Shown piece by piece: positions 1 to 8,658 of a stretch of DNA of 64,000 nucleotides (its first letter is position 1; each line of letters opens with the position of its first letter). Position numbers and translations under genes: made by a program. The notes beneath the pieces were generated by a model, which saw nothing but the letters and a program-made list of their open reading frames with translations, did not search any database and was not told the origin of the DNA. Origin of the DNA: Hymenobacter edaphi (lineage in GTDB: Bacteria; Bacteroidota; Bacteroidia; Cytophagales; Hymenobacteraceae); assembly GCF_003258365.1 (NCBI RefSeq), contig NZ_QHKM01000003.1:496001-560000 (forward strand), given 5' to 3'.

Positions 1-167
1 GCAAAGTAAATGAGCATGTGCACCGCCCCGGGCTGCTGCAGCCAGTGGCTGTTGGTGTGTAGCACCCAGGTCAGCACGCTGTCGCCGACGAGCGGGAGGC
101 CTGCCAGCAGCAAGAGCGAAAAGAAAGTGGACGCGTTTTGGCGGAATAATTCGCGGAGGAAGTGCAT
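1..167 (-). CDS. Membrane protein, N-terminal part only (cut by window edge)
   Basis: The leftward reading frame starts at an ATG at 167 and runs off the left edge, so only about 55 residues are visible. It begins MHFLRELFRQ and has one clear hydrophobic stretch at about residues 14-33, followed by a polar segment, as expected for a polytopic inner-membrane protein. A perfect Bacteroidota -7 box on the same strand at 225-232 supports this start. The opening resembles TVP38/TMEM64 (VTT/DedA-type) proteins, but the fragment is too short to decide, so the family is a guess. It diverges from the PLP enzyme gene. Confidence 0.5.
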   Translation of the reverse strand, partial: MHFLRELFRQNASTFFSLLLLAGLPLVGDSVLTWVLHTNSHWLQQPGAVHMLIYF

Positions 168-224
168 GGCGGGCGGCAGAAGGGGAGCGAGCCGGCCCCG
201 GACGACCGGGCGGCTCGTCCGACT

Positions 225-232
225 CAAACGTA
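225..232 (-). promoter_or_regulatory. -7 promoter element for the leftward edge gene
   Basis: Reads TACGTTTG on the minus strand, a full match to the Bacteroidota -7 consensus TAnnTTTG, 58 bases before the ATG of the edge gene. No good -33 TTG is seen. Confidence 0.45.
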
Positions 233-332
233 GAATCGGGGGGCGAAGCTACGCCGGCGGCCCAGGAGTGAGGCGACCGGCGTGGCGCCCGGGCAGGTCG
301 CCGGGCCGGGCAGCGGAAGAAAATCGGGCTGC

Positions 333-340
333 TACCTTTG
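333..340 (+). promoter_or_regulatory. -7 promoter element for the PLP enzyme gene
   Basis: TACCTTTG, a full match to TAnnTTTG, 53 bases upstream of the chosen ATG at 394. It argues against extending the reading frame to codons further upstream. A -33 TTG at the usual distance is not visible. Confidence 0.5.
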
Positions 341-393
341 GGGCCTTTATCTTTCCCGGGCTCAACCTTGCCCTCGTTCCCCAGACTCCCGCT

Positions 394-1533
394 ATGAAAT
401 TCGGCACCAAAGCCATCCATGCCGGCGTGCACCCGGACCCCGCCACCGGGGCCATCATGACGCCCATTTACCAGACCTCGACCTACGTGCAACGCTCCCC
501 GGGCGACCATAAAGGCTACGAGTACTCGCGCACCCACAACCCCACCCGCACCCAGCTGCAGGACGCGCTGGCCGCCCTCGAAAACGGCAAGCACGGCCTG
601 TGCTTCGCTTCGGGCATGGCCGCCATCGACTGCGTAGTGAAGCTGCTGGAGCCCGGCGACGAAGTGGTGGCCACCAACGACCTGTACGGCGGCTCCTACC
701 GCATCTTCACCAAGGTCTTCGCCAAGTACGGCATCAAGTTCAGCTTCGTGCCCATGCACGACGTGGAGGCCGTGCGCGCGGCCATGACCGAGCGCACCAA
801 GCTGGTGTGGGCCGAAACGCCCACCAACCCGCTGCTGCACATCATCGACATCAAGGCCGTGGCCGAGGTGGCCCACGCCGGCGGCGCCCTGCTGGTGGTC
901 GACAACACCTTCGCCACGCCCTACCTGCAAAGCCCGCTCGACCTCGGCGCCGACGTGGTGATGCACTCCCTCACGAAGTACATGGCCGGCCACTCCGACA
1001 CGGTGATGGGCGCCCTCATCGTGCAGGACGACGAGCTGCAGCAGCGTCTGGCCTTTATCCAGAACGCCTGCGGCGGCACGCCCGGGCCCCAGGACTGCTT
1101 CCTGGTGCTGCGCGGCATCAAGACGCTGCACATCCGCATGCAGCGCCACTGCGAAAACGGCCGCGCCGTGGCCGAGTACCTGCGCCAGCACCCGCGCGTG
1201 GACAAGGTGTACTGGCCCGGCCTGGAAACCCACCCCAACCACCAGGTGGCCCGCCAGCAGATGCGCGACTTCGGCGGCATGCTCTCCTTCGTGCTGAAGG
1301 GCGACAAGGTGGAGGACGCGGTGGCCGTGCTGGAGAAATTTCAGCTGTTCACCCTGGCCGAAAGCCTCGGGGGCGTGGAAAGCCTCTCGGGCCACCCCGC
1401 CACCATGACGCACGCCAGCATTCCGGCCGAGGAGCGCCGCAAAGCCGGCCTGTCGGACTCGCTGATCCGCCTGTCGGTGGGCATCGAGGACGCCGAGGAC
1501 CTCATCGAGGACCTGGCCCAGGCCCTGGGCTAA
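394..1533 (+). CDS. metB: Cystathionine gamma-synthase / gamma-lyase family PLP enzyme
   Basis: A 379-residue fold-type I PLP enzyme of the Cys/Met metabolism family, acting in the cytoplasm in trans-sulfuration. It either joins an O-acylated homoserine to cysteine or cleaves cystathionine; sequence alone does not separate synthase from lyase. Visible marks are MTPIYQTSTYV near the N-terminus, YSRTHNPTR, the PLP phosphate region ASGMAAI, the ETPTNP and VVDNTFATP strands, and SLTKYMAGHSD, where Lys195 should form the Schiff base. Length fits the family. ATG 394 is chosen because homology starts there (MKFGTKAIHAG) and a -7 box lies at 333; the open frame upstream is GC-rich leader. A strong hairpin terminator follows. 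Confidence 0.9.
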   Translation: MKFGTKAIHAGVHPDPATGAIMTPIYQTSTYVQRSPGDHKGYEYSRTHNPTRTQLQDALAALENGKHGLCFASGMAAIDCVVKLLEPGDEVVATNDLYGGSYRIFTKVFAKYGIKFSFVPMHDVEAVRAAMTERTKLVWAETPTNPLLHIIDIKAVAEVAHAGGALLVVDNTFATPYLQSPLDLGADVVMHSLTKYMAGHSDTVMGALIVQDDELQQRLAFIQNACGGTPGPQDCFLVLRGIKTLHIRMQRHCENGRAVAEYLRQHPRVDKVYWPGLETHPNHQVARQQMRDFGGMLSFVLKGDKVEDAVAVLEKFQLFTLAESLGGVESLSGHPATMTHASIPAEERRKAGLSDSLIRLSVGIEDAEDLIEDLAQALG

Positions 1534-1549
1534 GCCCGGCGGTGCACGA

Positions 1550-1591
1550 AAAAGCCGTCATTCCGCGTTCCGCCGCGGAATGACGGCTTTT
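1550..1591 (+). terminator. Rho-independent terminator after the PLP enzyme
   Basis: Perfect 18-bp stem (1550-1567 with 1574-1591) around a 6-base loop. The arms begin with A4 and end with T4, so it can act on both strands. The stem core GTCATTCCGCG resembles the tips of the dispersed inverted repeats found elsewhere in the window. Confidence 0.85.
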
Positions 1592-1611
1592 CTGTATCAA
1601 CTTACCGCCTA

Positions 1612-2346
1612 ATGACCACGCGTATGTTCTCCTGCTTCCGCCTGCTGCTATTGGCTGCGCCGCTGAGCGCCGCTTGCGTTACTGTTTCGGCCCAGACCGC
1701 GCCGGGCGCGCCGCCCCGACCCCACACCTTGGCGGTGCGCGGCACGGCGTTTCAGGAGGTGGAGCCCGAGTGGGTGGAGCTGCTGGTGACCTACCGCGTG
1801 TCGGACAACGTGAAGGATTCCGACAAGGCCAAAGAGCAGGAAAAAGCGCTGCGGAACGTGTTGCCGAGCTTCAACATCTCCCCCGAGAAGCTGGTGCTCG
1901 ATAACCTGACGGCCTACGGTTACGGCGGCTTCTCCAAAATGGGCAACTCCACCGTGGCGCTGACGCGGGTGTACCGCCTCCGGCTCGACAAGCCGGCCGT
2001 GCTCAACGAGCTGATTCCGCGGCTGGTGCAAACCGGCGCCGACAACGTGCAGGTGGCCCGGCTGGAAAACGCCCAGCTCGAAGCCCGGCGGCAGGAGGTG
2101 CTCGGCAAAGCCCTCGACAACGCCCGCCAGAAAGCCGCCCTGCTGGCCCGGCAGCTCGGGCAGCAGCTCGGTGCTCCGCTGGCCGTGACGGAGGTAACGC
2201 CCTTTGCCGGCTACCGCCTGGAGGAAGCCGGCTACAAGCGCAAGGAAGGCTACCAGCGCGAAATTGACGCGGCCGACGCGCCCGTCCCGAACCTGCGTAC
2301 CATCCGCGTGACGAGCACCGTCGACGCCGAATTTGAGCTGAAATAG
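1612..2346 (+). CDS. SIMPL-domain (DUF541) secreted protein
   Basis: A 244-residue protein with an N-terminal signal peptide (hydrophobic LLLLAAPLSAA, likely cut after VSAQ near residue 28), so periplasmic or outer-membrane associated. The rest matches the SIMPL/DUF541 pattern: an opening strand LAVRGTAFQEVEPEWVELLV, a mixed alpha/beta body and a long helix ending KALDNARQKAALLARQLG, the typical SIMPL helix. Family function is poorly defined; members are linked to oxidative stress and signalling. The next gene starts six bases after this stop, so they are probably co-transcribed. ATG at 1624 is a possible alternative start. Confidence 0.75.
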   Translation: MTTRMFSCFRLLLLAAPLSAACVTVSAQTAPGAPPRPHTLAVRGTAFQEVEPEWVELLVTYRVSDNVKDSDKAKEQEKALRNVLPSFNISPEKLVLDNLTAYGYGGFSKMGNSTVALTRVYRLRLDKPAVLNELIPRLVQTGADNVQVARLENAQLEARRQEVLGKALDNARQKAALLARQLGQQLGAPLAVTEVTPFAGYRLEEAGYKRKEGYQREIDAADAPVPNLRTIRVTSTVDAEFELK

Positions 2347-2352
2347 CCCCGC

Positions 2353-3627
2353 GTGAGCAAGCCGCCCCTCCGAACCGCCCAGTGGTGGCAGCGCTGGCCG
2401 CTGGGGCCGTACGCGGGGCTCTACCTGCTGCTGCTGAGTCTGCTGGTGACGCTGCTGCCCGCCGTGGGCTTCAAAAACGACTTCTGGCTGTGGGTGCGCT
2501 GGGCCGAGTACAGCCGGGCGCACGGCCTGGCCAACGTGTACGCGGTGCCCGGCAACAACTACAACCCGCTGTATCACTACGTGCTGTGGCTGTTCGGGCG
2601 GCTGGCGGGCAGCGCGGCGGCCATCGAGGCGCAGCGCTACTCCCTGAAGCTGCTCACCCTGCCCTTCGACTTCGGCGGGGCGCTGCTGGCGGCCTCGCTG
2701 CTGCGGGGGGCGCGGCGGCGCTTCGTGGGCTCGTTGTGGCTGCTGCTGAACGCGGGCTACCTCTACAACACGCTGATCTGGGGGCAGGTCGACGCCATTT
2801 ATTCCGGCCTGAGCTTCGGGGCGGTGCTGCTGGCGCTGCGGGGCCGCGGCACCTGGAGCGCGGGGTGCTTTGCGCTGGCGCTGGCGGCCAAGCTGCAGGC
2901 GCTGATTTTTCTGCCGGGCCTGCTGCTGCTCTGGGCGCCGCAGTGGTGGCAGCGCCCGCGGCGGCTGCCTGCCGCCGGGCTGGCCGGGCTGGGCACGCTG
3001 GCGCTGGTGCTGCTGCCCTTCGCGGTGGGCGGCGAGCGGAGCTACCTGGCCGACATCTGGCGCATCAACCGGCAGGCCGTGGGCTACTACCCGTTCCTCT
3101 CGATGAACGCCTTCAACTGGTGGCACCTCACGGCTGCGGGCCAGCCGCTCACCCGCCTCGACACGGCCCTCTGGCACGGGCTGACCTACCGGCACTGGGG
3201 CATGCTGCTGTTTGGGGCGGCGGCCACGGTGGTGCTGCTGCCGCTGCTGGGCCACGCCCTGGCCCGGCTGCGCCGCCCCCAGCCACCCGATGCGCCGCTG
3301 GTTTTGCTCAGCCTGGCGCTGGTGCCGCTGATATTCTGCTTTTTCAACACCCAGATGCACGAGCGGTACTGGCACAGCGCCCTGCTGTTTGCGGCCGCCT
3401 ACGCCTTCACCACCAACTGCTACGCGCTTTTCGGGCTCGTTTCGGTGGCCTACCTGCTGAACCTGGAAGCCGTGATGGGCTACCTGGGGCTGCCGGCCGC
3501 GCTGCTGGGCCCCGCCCCGATTGCCGGGCTGTTTGCGCTGAGCATCGCACTGGGCGTCGGGCTGCTGTACCGACGGGCGGCGGGGCTTGAACGAGCGGCC
3601 GGGGGCGCGGCGGGGCCGGTATCGTAG
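2353..3627 (+). CDS. GT-C / Gpi18-like mannosyltransferase family membrane protein (copy 1)
   Basis: A 424-residue polytopic membrane protein with about 10 hydrophobic segments, starting at GTG 2353, six bases after the SIMPL stop. Motifs typical of polyprenol-sugar-dependent GT-C enzymes of the Gpi18/PIG type are visible: NYNPLYHYVLW near residue 70, NTLIWGQVDAIY, AAKLQALIFLPG and, near the C-terminal third, FFNTQMHERYWHSALLF. By family knowledge these use lipid-linked sugars at the outer face of the inner membrane; the acceptor is unknown. It is followed ten bases later by a paralogue sharing a 117-bp block of identical DNA (2665-2781). Confidence 0.7.
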   Translation: MSKPPLRTAQWWQRWPLGPYAGLYLLLLSLLVTLLPAVGFKNDFWLWVRWAEYSRAHGLANVYAVPGNNYNPLYHYVLWLFGRLAGSAAAIEAQRYSLKLLTLPFDFGGALLAASLLRGARRRFVGSLWLLLNAGYLYNTLIWGQVDAIYSGLSFGAVLLALRGRGTWSAGCFALALAAKLQALIFLPGLLLLWAPQWWQRPRRLPAAGLAGLGTLALVLLPFAVGGERSYLADIWRINRQAVGYYPFLSMNAFNWWHLTAAGQPLTRLDTALWHGLTYRHWGMLLFGAAATVVLLPLLGHALARLRRPQPPDAPLVLLSLALVPLIFCFFNTQMHERYWHSALLFAAAYAFTTNCYALFGLVSVAYLLNLEAVMGYLGLPAALLGPAPIAGLFALSIALGVGLLYRRAAGLERAAGGAAGPVS

Positions 3628-3636
3628 CTTTAGGGC

Positions 3637-4914
3637 ATGAATCGGACCGCTCCCGCCCGCGCCGCCGCGCCGCGCCGCCGCCGCTGGCTGCCGTACGCCG
3701 GGCTGCACGCGCTGCTGTTCGTATTGCTGCTGCTGCTGGCCGGCAGCACCGCCCACGAGGGCGACCGGGAAGCCTGGCGCACCTGGGCCACGCACCTGCT
3801 GCGCCACGGCCTGGGCGAGGCCTACGCGCTGCCTTCGCTCGATTACAACCCGCTGTACCTGTACGTGCTGTGGCTGTTTGGGCGGCTGGCGGGCAGCGCG
3901 GCGGCCATTCAGCAGTACTCGCACGGCCTGAAGGTGGCCACGCTGCTGTTCGACTTCGGCGGGGCGCTGCTGGCGGCCTCGCTGCTGCGGGGGGCGCGGC
4001 GGCGCTTCGTGGGCTCGTTGTGGCTGCTGCTGAACGCGGGCTACCTCTACAACACGCTGATCTGGCAGCAGGTCGACGCCATCTACACCAGCCTGGTGTT
4101 GGCGGCGGTGCTGCTGGCCCTCTGGCAGCGGCCCGGCCCGAGCCTGGCGCTGTACGTGCTGGCGCTGAACGCCAAGCTGCAGGCCATTGTGTTTCTGCCG
4201 CTGCTCGGGCTGCTGTGGCTGCCGCTGCTGCGCCGCCGGCCGCGGCAGCTGCTGGCGGGCCTCGCGCTGGCCGCCGCAGTGCAGCTGCTGCTCGTGGCGC
4301 CCTTCGTCTGGGGCGGGCCGCGCAGCTACCTGGACCGCATCCTGCAGATCAACTTCACGGCCGTCAGCGTGTACCCCTACGTTACCGTCAATGCGTTCAA
4401 TATCTGGGTGCTGCTGATGCCCGATGCCCTGCGGTGGACCTCCGATACGCTGCCGAAGCTGGGCCTGATCTACCGGCACTGGGGGCTGCTGGCTTTCGGC
4501 GGGGCCTCGGCGCTGGCGCTGGCGCCGCTGCTGCGGGCCAGCTGGCAGCGGCTGCGGACCGGGGCCGCTTTCACCCCGCTGCAGGCGCCGCTGGTGCTCC
4601 TCGTCGGCGGCCTGATTCCGCTGGTGTTCTGCTACTTCAACACCGAAATGCACGAGCGGTACTGGCACCCGGCCGTGCTGTTTCTGGGGGCCTACGCCCT
4701 GGTCAGCCGCCGCTGGCTGCCCTACGCCCTGGTGTCGCTGGGCTACTACCTGAACCTGCACACCATGTTTCGCAACTACCACAACCGGCCGATCTGGCTG
4801 GTGCAGCACCCGCAGCTGGTGGCGCTGCTGTTCACCGGGGCGCTGCTGGCGGGCTTCTACTGCCTGTGGCTGGAATACCGCCGGCCCGCGGCCGCGCCGG
4901 CGGGCCGCGCCTGA
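3637..4914 (+). CDS. GT-C / Gpi18-like mannosyltransferase family membrane protein (copy 2)
   Basis: A 425-residue paralogue of the preceding gene with the same order of motifs: DYNPLYLYVLW, NTLIWQQVDAIY, NAKLQAIVFLP and FNTEMHERYWHPAVLF. It starts with ATG 3637 and is preceded by an Arg-rich cytoplasmic tip (RAAAPRRRRW), which agrees with the positive-inside rule. The block 3949-4065 is identical at the DNA level to 2665-2781 while flanks have diverged, which suggests gene conversion after tandem duplication. The three genes from the SIMPL protein onward form a likely operon ending at the hairpin at 4921-4961. The sugar and acceptor are unknown. Confidence 0.7.
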   Translation: MNRTAPARAAAPRRRRWLPYAGLHALLFVLLLLLAGSTAHEGDREAWRTWATHLLRHGLGEAYALPSLDYNPLYLYVLWLFGRLAGSAAAIQQYSHGLKVATLLFDFGGALLAASLLRGARRRFVGSLWLLLNAGYLYNTLIWQQVDAIYTSLVLAAVLLALWQRPGPSLALYVLALNAKLQAIVFLPLLGLLWLPLLRRRPRQLLAGLALAAAVQLLLVAPFVWGGPRSYLDRILQINFTAVSVYPYVTVNAFNIWVLLMPDALRWTSDTLPKLGLIYRHWGLLAFGGASALALAPLLRASWQRLRTGAAFTPLQAPLVLLVGGLIPLVFCYFNTEMHERYWHPAVLFLGAYALVSRRWLPYALVSLGYYLNLHTMFRNYHNRPIWLVQHPQLVALLFTGALLAGFYCLWLEYRRPAAAPAGRA

Positions 4915-4920
4915 ACGCAG

Positions 4921-4961
4921 GCCGCCCCCGCGGCTTCCCGGAGGAAAGCAACGGGGGCGGC
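4921..4961. terminator. Hairpin between convergent genes
   Basis: Ten-bp perfect GC stem (4921-4930 with 4952-4961). It lies between the stops of the rightward GT-C operon and the leftward OmpA gene. There is no T tract, so its strength is uncertain. Confidence 0.5.
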
Positions 4962-4986
4962 CCGAATGGCTCCGCGGAGCCGGGGC

Positions 4987-5997
4987 TTATTTGCCGGCCT
5001 CCGAGTTCGTGCCCAGGATCTGAAACAACTCGTCGAGCTTGGGCGTGAGGATGATTTCGGTGCGGCGGTTCAGGGCCTTGTTCGGGGCCGAGTCGTTCTG
5101 GGCCACCGGCACGTACTGCGAGCGGCCCGAGGCCGTCACGCGCTCGGGCTGCACCCCGCCGGTGGTGAGCAGGCGGGCAATTTCGGTGGCGCGCAGGGCC
5201 GACAGGTCCCAGTTGTCCTGCATGCCGGCCGTGCCGCGCAGAATGGGCACGTTGTCGGTGTGGCCTTCCACCACCACGTTCACGTCGGGCTGTTCCTTGA
5301 GCACGAGGGCCAGCTTGGTCAGCGCCTCCTGGCCCTTGGGGTCCACTTTGGTCGAGCCCGACTTGAACAGCAGCTGCTCCGACAGGGATACGTACACCTT
5401 GCCGTCCTTCACCTTTACCTGCAGCTCGTTGGACTTAAAGGCCAGCAGCGCGTTGCTGACTTTGGAGCGCAGCGCATTCACGGCCGCATCCTTCTCGGCC
5501 AGGGCCTTTTCCAGCTCGGCCAGGCGCTGCTCCCGCGTCTTCACGTCGGCCGAGAGCTTGTCGATTTCCGATCGGCTCTTGTTCAGGTTGGCCGACAGCT
5601 CGCCCAGCTCGGCCTCGCGGCGGGCCAGGTCCTGGGCCACTTTCTGGTAGTCGGCCGATTTGTTGGCCAGCACCTTCTCGTTGTTCTTGATGAGCTTCTC
5701 GTAGGTGTCGCTCAGCTCGCGGTACAGCGTCTGGGTGCGGCGCAGCACGTTGCCGGTCTGGGCCGAGTCGCTCACGAGGCGGCGGTTTTCCAGGCGCAGC
5801 TCGCCGAGCTGGCTGGTGGCTTTCTGCAGCTCGGCCACGGCTTCGCGGGCCTGCCGCTCGGCGGTGGTTTTGGCCTGCTCGGTAGCGGCCTGGCGGGCCC
5901 GCAGGTCTTCGTGCTTTTTGGCCGTGACGCAGCCCGGCAGGCTAAAGCTGCCGGCGGCCACGGCGGCCAGCAGGAGGGAGGAGGTGTACTTCTTCAC
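4987..5997 (-). CDS. OmpA-family coiled-coil lipoprotein
   Basis: A 336-residue outer-membrane lipoprotein. The lipobox LPGC places the acylated Cys at residue 23. Residues about 30-195 are charged and heptad-like (long Lys/Glu/Ala/Leu runs), predicting a coiled coil across the periplasm. About residues 205-325 form an OmpA-C peptidoglycan-binding domain with VVEGHTDNVPI and LSALRATEIARLL, and a C-terminal NRRTEIIL. GTG 5997 is chosen because it gives a short signal peptide; the open frame further upstream has no export signal. It is convergent with the GT-C operon and diverges from fbaB. Likely role: tethering the outer membrane to the cell wall. Confidence 0.8.
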   Translation of the reverse strand: MKKYTSSLLLAAVAAGSFSLPGCVTAKKHEDLRARQAATEQAKTTAERQAREAVAELQKATSQLGELRLENRRLVSDSAQTGNVLRRTQTLYRELSDTYEKLIKNNEKVLANKSADYQKVAQDLARREAELGELSANLNKSRSEIDKLSADVKTREQRLAELEKALAEKDAAVNALRSKVSNALLAFKSNELQVKVKDGKVYVSLSEQLLFKSGSTKVDPKGQEALTKLALVLKEQPDVNVVVEGHTDNVPILRGTAGMQDNWDLSALRATEIARLLTTGGVQPERVTASGRSQYVPVAQNDSAPNKALNRRTEIILTPKLDELFQILGTNSEAGK

Positions 5998-6147
5998 AGG
6001 CAAACGAAAAGGTCGGGCGCCCGGCCCGGCGCGCGGGCGTACGACCCTGGCAAGGTAGCCCCGCCGGGCCACACTTTCCAACCGCGCCCGCACGCCGGGC
6101 CGGCCCCGACGGCGCAGAGCCCGGCCCGGCAGGCCGCACGCAAGGGG

Positions 6148-6177
6148 TTGCGCCCGCCGAGGGGAGGAGTATATTTG
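6148..6177 (+). promoter_or_regulatory. Bacteroidota promoter for fbaB
   Basis: TTG at 6148-6150, 19-base spacer, TATATTTG at 6170-6177. Both boxes and the spacing fit the -33/-7 consensus for the primary sigma factor of Bacteroidota. The ATG lies 43 bases downstream. Confidence 0.7.
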
Positions 6178-6220
6178 CCCGCCTCTTTTCCTCATTCTCA
6201 CCTCCTTAGCCCAGCCCCAC

Positions 6221-7270
6221 ATGGCCACGTCCCTCCAGCTCACCGCCGAGCACGAAGCGCTGCTACAGCACGAGTGCAAAACCATCCCGAAGGAGCAGCT
6301 GCACCAGCCCGGCGCCGACTTTCTGGACCGCTCGTTCGTGCCCAGTTCCCGCTCGGCGCAGGTGATTCGCAGCCTCGGGCAGCTCTACAACCACGGCCGC
6401 CTCGGCGGCACCGGGTACCTGAGCATCCTGCCCGTCGACCAGGGCATTGAGCACACGGCCGGCGCCTCCTTCGGCCCGAACCCGCTGTACTTCGACCCCG
6501 AAAACATCATCAAGCTGGCCGTGGAGGGCGGCTGCAACGCTGTGGCCACCACGTTCGGCACCTTCGGCACGGTGGCCCGCCGCTACGCCCACCGGATTCC
6601 GTTCCTGGTCAAAATCAACCACAACGAGCTGCTGACGTACCCCAATAAGTTCGACCAGATCATGTTTGGCTCGGTGGAGGAGGCCTGGAACCTGGGCGCG
6701 GCCGCCGTGGGCGCCACCATTTACTTCGGCTCCGAGGAATCGGGGCGGCAGATTCAGGAAGTGTCGGCGGCCTTCGAGCGGGCCCACGAGCTGGGCTTGG
6801 CCACGGTGCTCTGGTGCTACACCCGCAACAACGCCTTCAAGACCGCCGACAAGGACTACCACGTGTCGGCCGACCTCACGGGCCAGGCCAACCACCTGGG
6901 CGTCACCATCGGGGCCGACATCATCAAGCAGAAGCTGCCCGAAAACAACGGCGGCTTCGCGGCCCTCAAGTTCGGCAAAACCCACCCGGCCATGTACGAA
7001 ACCCTCGCGTCCGACCACCCCATCGACCTGACGCGCTACCAGGTGGCCAACTGCTACATGGGCCGCATCGGGCTCATCAACTCCGGCGGCGAGAGCAAAG
7101 GCGCCACCGACCGCGACGAGGCCATTCGCACGGCCATCGTCAACAAGCGCGCCGGCGGGCAGGGCCTGATTTCGGGCCGCAAAGCCTTCCAGCGCCCCTT
7201 CGCCGAGGGCGTCGACCTGCTGCACGCCATTCAGGACGTGTACCTCGACGAGAAAATCACGCTTGCGTAG
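6221..7270 (+). CDS. fbaB: Class I fructose-bisphosphate aldolase (DhnA/FbaB type)
   Basis: A 349-residue cytoplasmic enzyme that interconverts fructose-1,6-bisphosphate with glyceraldehyde-3-phosphate and dihydroxyacetone phosphate. It is very close to E. coli FbaB in length and in long motifs: [76 protein letters not shown] and [17 protein letters not shown]. The Schiff-base lysine should lie in the ADIIKQKL segment by family comparison. It is a single-gene unit with a good promoter at 6148-6177; the long imperfect inverted repeat at 7280-7412 lies just downstream and may serve as its transcript end. Confidence 0.95.
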   Translation: MATSLQLTAEHEALLQHECKTIPKEQLHQPGADFLDRSFVPSSRSAQVIRSLGQLYNHGRLGGTGYLSILPVDQGIEHTAGASFGPNPLYFDPENIIKLAVEGGCNAVATTFGTFGTVARRYAHRIPFLVKINHNELLTYPNKFDQIMFGSVEEAWNLGAAAVGATIYFGSEESGRQIQEVSAAFERAHELGLATVLWCYTRNNAFKTADKDYHVSADLTGQANHLGVTIGADIIKQKLPENNGGFAALKFGKTHPAMYETLASDHPIDLTRYQVANCYMGRIGLINSGGESKGATDRDEAIRTAIVNKRAGGQGLISGRKAFQRPFAEGVDLLHAIQDVYLDEKITLA

Positions 7271-7279
7271 GGCAGTCAC

Positions 7280-7412
7280 TGTCGAGCGCAGTCGGGACAT
7301 CTCGCGTGCTGATGGCCGGTAGTGACCTTCCCGTTCGACGAGCAGAATACTATCGAGCGGGATGTCTCGCGGTCCTTGCTTGACGCGCAGCGTGCTCGAC
7401 AGGACGTTCTGA
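7280..7412. repeat. Long imperfect inverted repeat, copy A of a dispersed family
   Basis: Left part reads TGTCGAGCGCAGTCGGGACA, then ATCTCGCGTGCTGATG and GGTAGTGA; the right part is the imperfect complement (GAGCGGGATGTCTCGCG ... CGACAGGACGTTCT). The segment GAGCGCAGTCG, ATCTC(A/G)CGTGCTGA, GGTAGT recurs in the copy at 61969-62092 and in part at 16197-16336. Fully intergenic, between fbaB and accD. Confidence 0.65.
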
Positions 7413-7478
7413 TTCAATCTTTCCGCCGCCGCTCCAGCTTTGCCGCCGCCACATGCTGTAAGTAGCCCCCGGCTACTT

Positions 7479-7486
7479 TACTTTTG
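7479..7486 (+). promoter_or_regulatory. -7 promoter element for accD
   Basis: TACTTTTG, full match to TAnnTTTG, about 95 bases before the accD ATG. No clear -33 box. Confidence 0.4.
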
Positions 7487-7581
7487 CAGCGCCAACCGGT
7501 GCCCCACCCAACTGCGGCTGCGTACCTTGTCTGCGGCGGCTCCGGCGGCTCTCCCATCATCTGACTCAGTTCCCGAACATA

Positions 7582-8457
7582 ATGGCTTGGTTTAAACGGC
7601 AGGAAAAAGGCATCATCACCCCCACGGAGGAGAAAAAAGAAACCCCCGACGGGCTGTGGTACAAGTGTCCCGAGTGCGGCACCGTAGCCGATATGGGGGA
7701 GCACCGGCGCATGCTCTTTACCTGCGCCAAGTGCAACTACCACGACCGCATCGACTCGGCCGAGTACTTTGAAATCCTCTTCGACCACAACCAGTTCGCG
7801 GAGCTGGACGCCGACCTGAGCTCCGGCGACCCGCTGCACTTCGTCGATACCAAGGCGTACCCGCAGCGCATTGCCTCCACCCAGCGCAACACCGGCCTCA
7901 AGGACGCGGTGCGCACCGCCCACGGCCCCATGAACGGGCAGGAGCTGGTGGTAGCCTGCATGGACTTCCGCTTTATCGGCGGCTCCATGGGCTCGGTGGT
8001 GGGCGAGAAGATTGCCCGCGCCATCGACTACGCCCGCCAGCACCGGGTGCCCTTCCTGATGATCAGCAAATCGGGCGGCGCGCGCATGATGGAGGCCGGC
8101 TACTCGCTGATGCAGATGGCCAAGACCTCGGCCAAGCTGGCCCTGCTGGCCGAAGCCGGCATCCCGTACATTTCGCTGCTCACCGACCCCACCACCGGCG
8201 GGGTGACGGCCTCTTACGCCATGCTCGGCGACTTCAACATCTCCGAACCGGGCGCCCTCATCGGCTTTGCCGGCCCGCGCGTTATCAAGGAAACCATCGG
8301 CAAGGACCTGCCCAAGGGCTTCCAGAGCGCCGAGTTCGTGCTGGAGCACGGCTTCCTCGACTTCATCGTCGACCGTAAGCAGCTCAAGCAGCAGCTCACC
8401 GACCTGCTGCACATGCTGCGCCCGGCTACCGTGCCGGCCGAGCCGGCGGGCCGTTAG
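7582..8457 (+). CDS. accD: Acetyl-CoA carboxylase carboxyltransferase subunit beta
   Basis: A 291-residue cytoplasmic subunit that, with AccA, moves the carboxyl group from carboxybiotin to acetyl-CoA to form malonyl-CoA, the first step of fatty-acid synthesis. The zinc ribbon is intact: Cys29, Cys32, Cys48 and Cys51 (CPEC and CAKC). Crotonase-fold motifs follow: [50 protein letters not shown] and [15 protein letters not shown]-like sequence. Length fits the family. It stands alone with its own -7 element at 7479; accA is not in the window. Confidence 0.96.
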   Translation: MAWFKRQEKGIITPTEEKKETPDGLWYKCPECGTVADMGEHRRMLFTCAKCNYHDRIDSAEYFEILFDHNQFAELDADLSSGDPLHFVDTKAYPQRIASTQRNTGLKDAVRTAHGPMNGQELVVACMDFRFIGGSMGSVVGEKIARAIDYARQHRVPFLMISKSGGARMMEAGYSLMQMAKTSAKLALLAEAGIPYISLLTDPTTGGVTASYAMLGDFNISEPGALIGFAGPRVIKETIGKDLPKGFQSAEFVLEHGFLDFIVDRKQLKQQLTDLLHMLRPATVPAEPAGR

Positions 8458-8576
8458 GGCCGTTCGGCACGCTTGTTGGCTAGCCCCGCTTGGCTGCTCA
8501 TCTGGCAGCCGGGCGGGGTTCGTCGTTTCGGGCCCGCACCCCGGCGAAAAAAGCTGGTTGAGTATTAGCTCCTTTC

Positions 8577-8584
8577 TATGTTTG
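8577..8584 (+). promoter_or_regulatory. -7 promoter element for the first glycine-zipper OmpA gene
   Basis: TATGTTTG, full match to TAnnTTTG, with TTG at 8558-8560 (16-base spacer, somewhat short). The ATG at 8578 belongs to this box, so it is not the gene start; translation begins at 8659. Confidence 0.55.
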
Positions 8585-8658
8585 CTCAACCTTTTCGGCC
8601 CAAACCGGGTAAAGCGCAACTGAATTCTCTCTCCAACCTCCCACTTTTCACTGACACC

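Noticed and set aside
10-393. Upstream in-frame extension of the PLP enzyme
   Set aside because: Homology starts at ATG 394, a -7 promoter box lies at 333-340, and the extension overlaps the leftward edge gene.
1648-4809. 1053-codon open frame on the minus strand opposite the SIMPL and GT-C genes
   Set aside because: Gln/Arg/Pro/Val-rich shadow of high-GC codons on the other strand; no domain or signal, whereas the plus-strand genes have clear family motifs.
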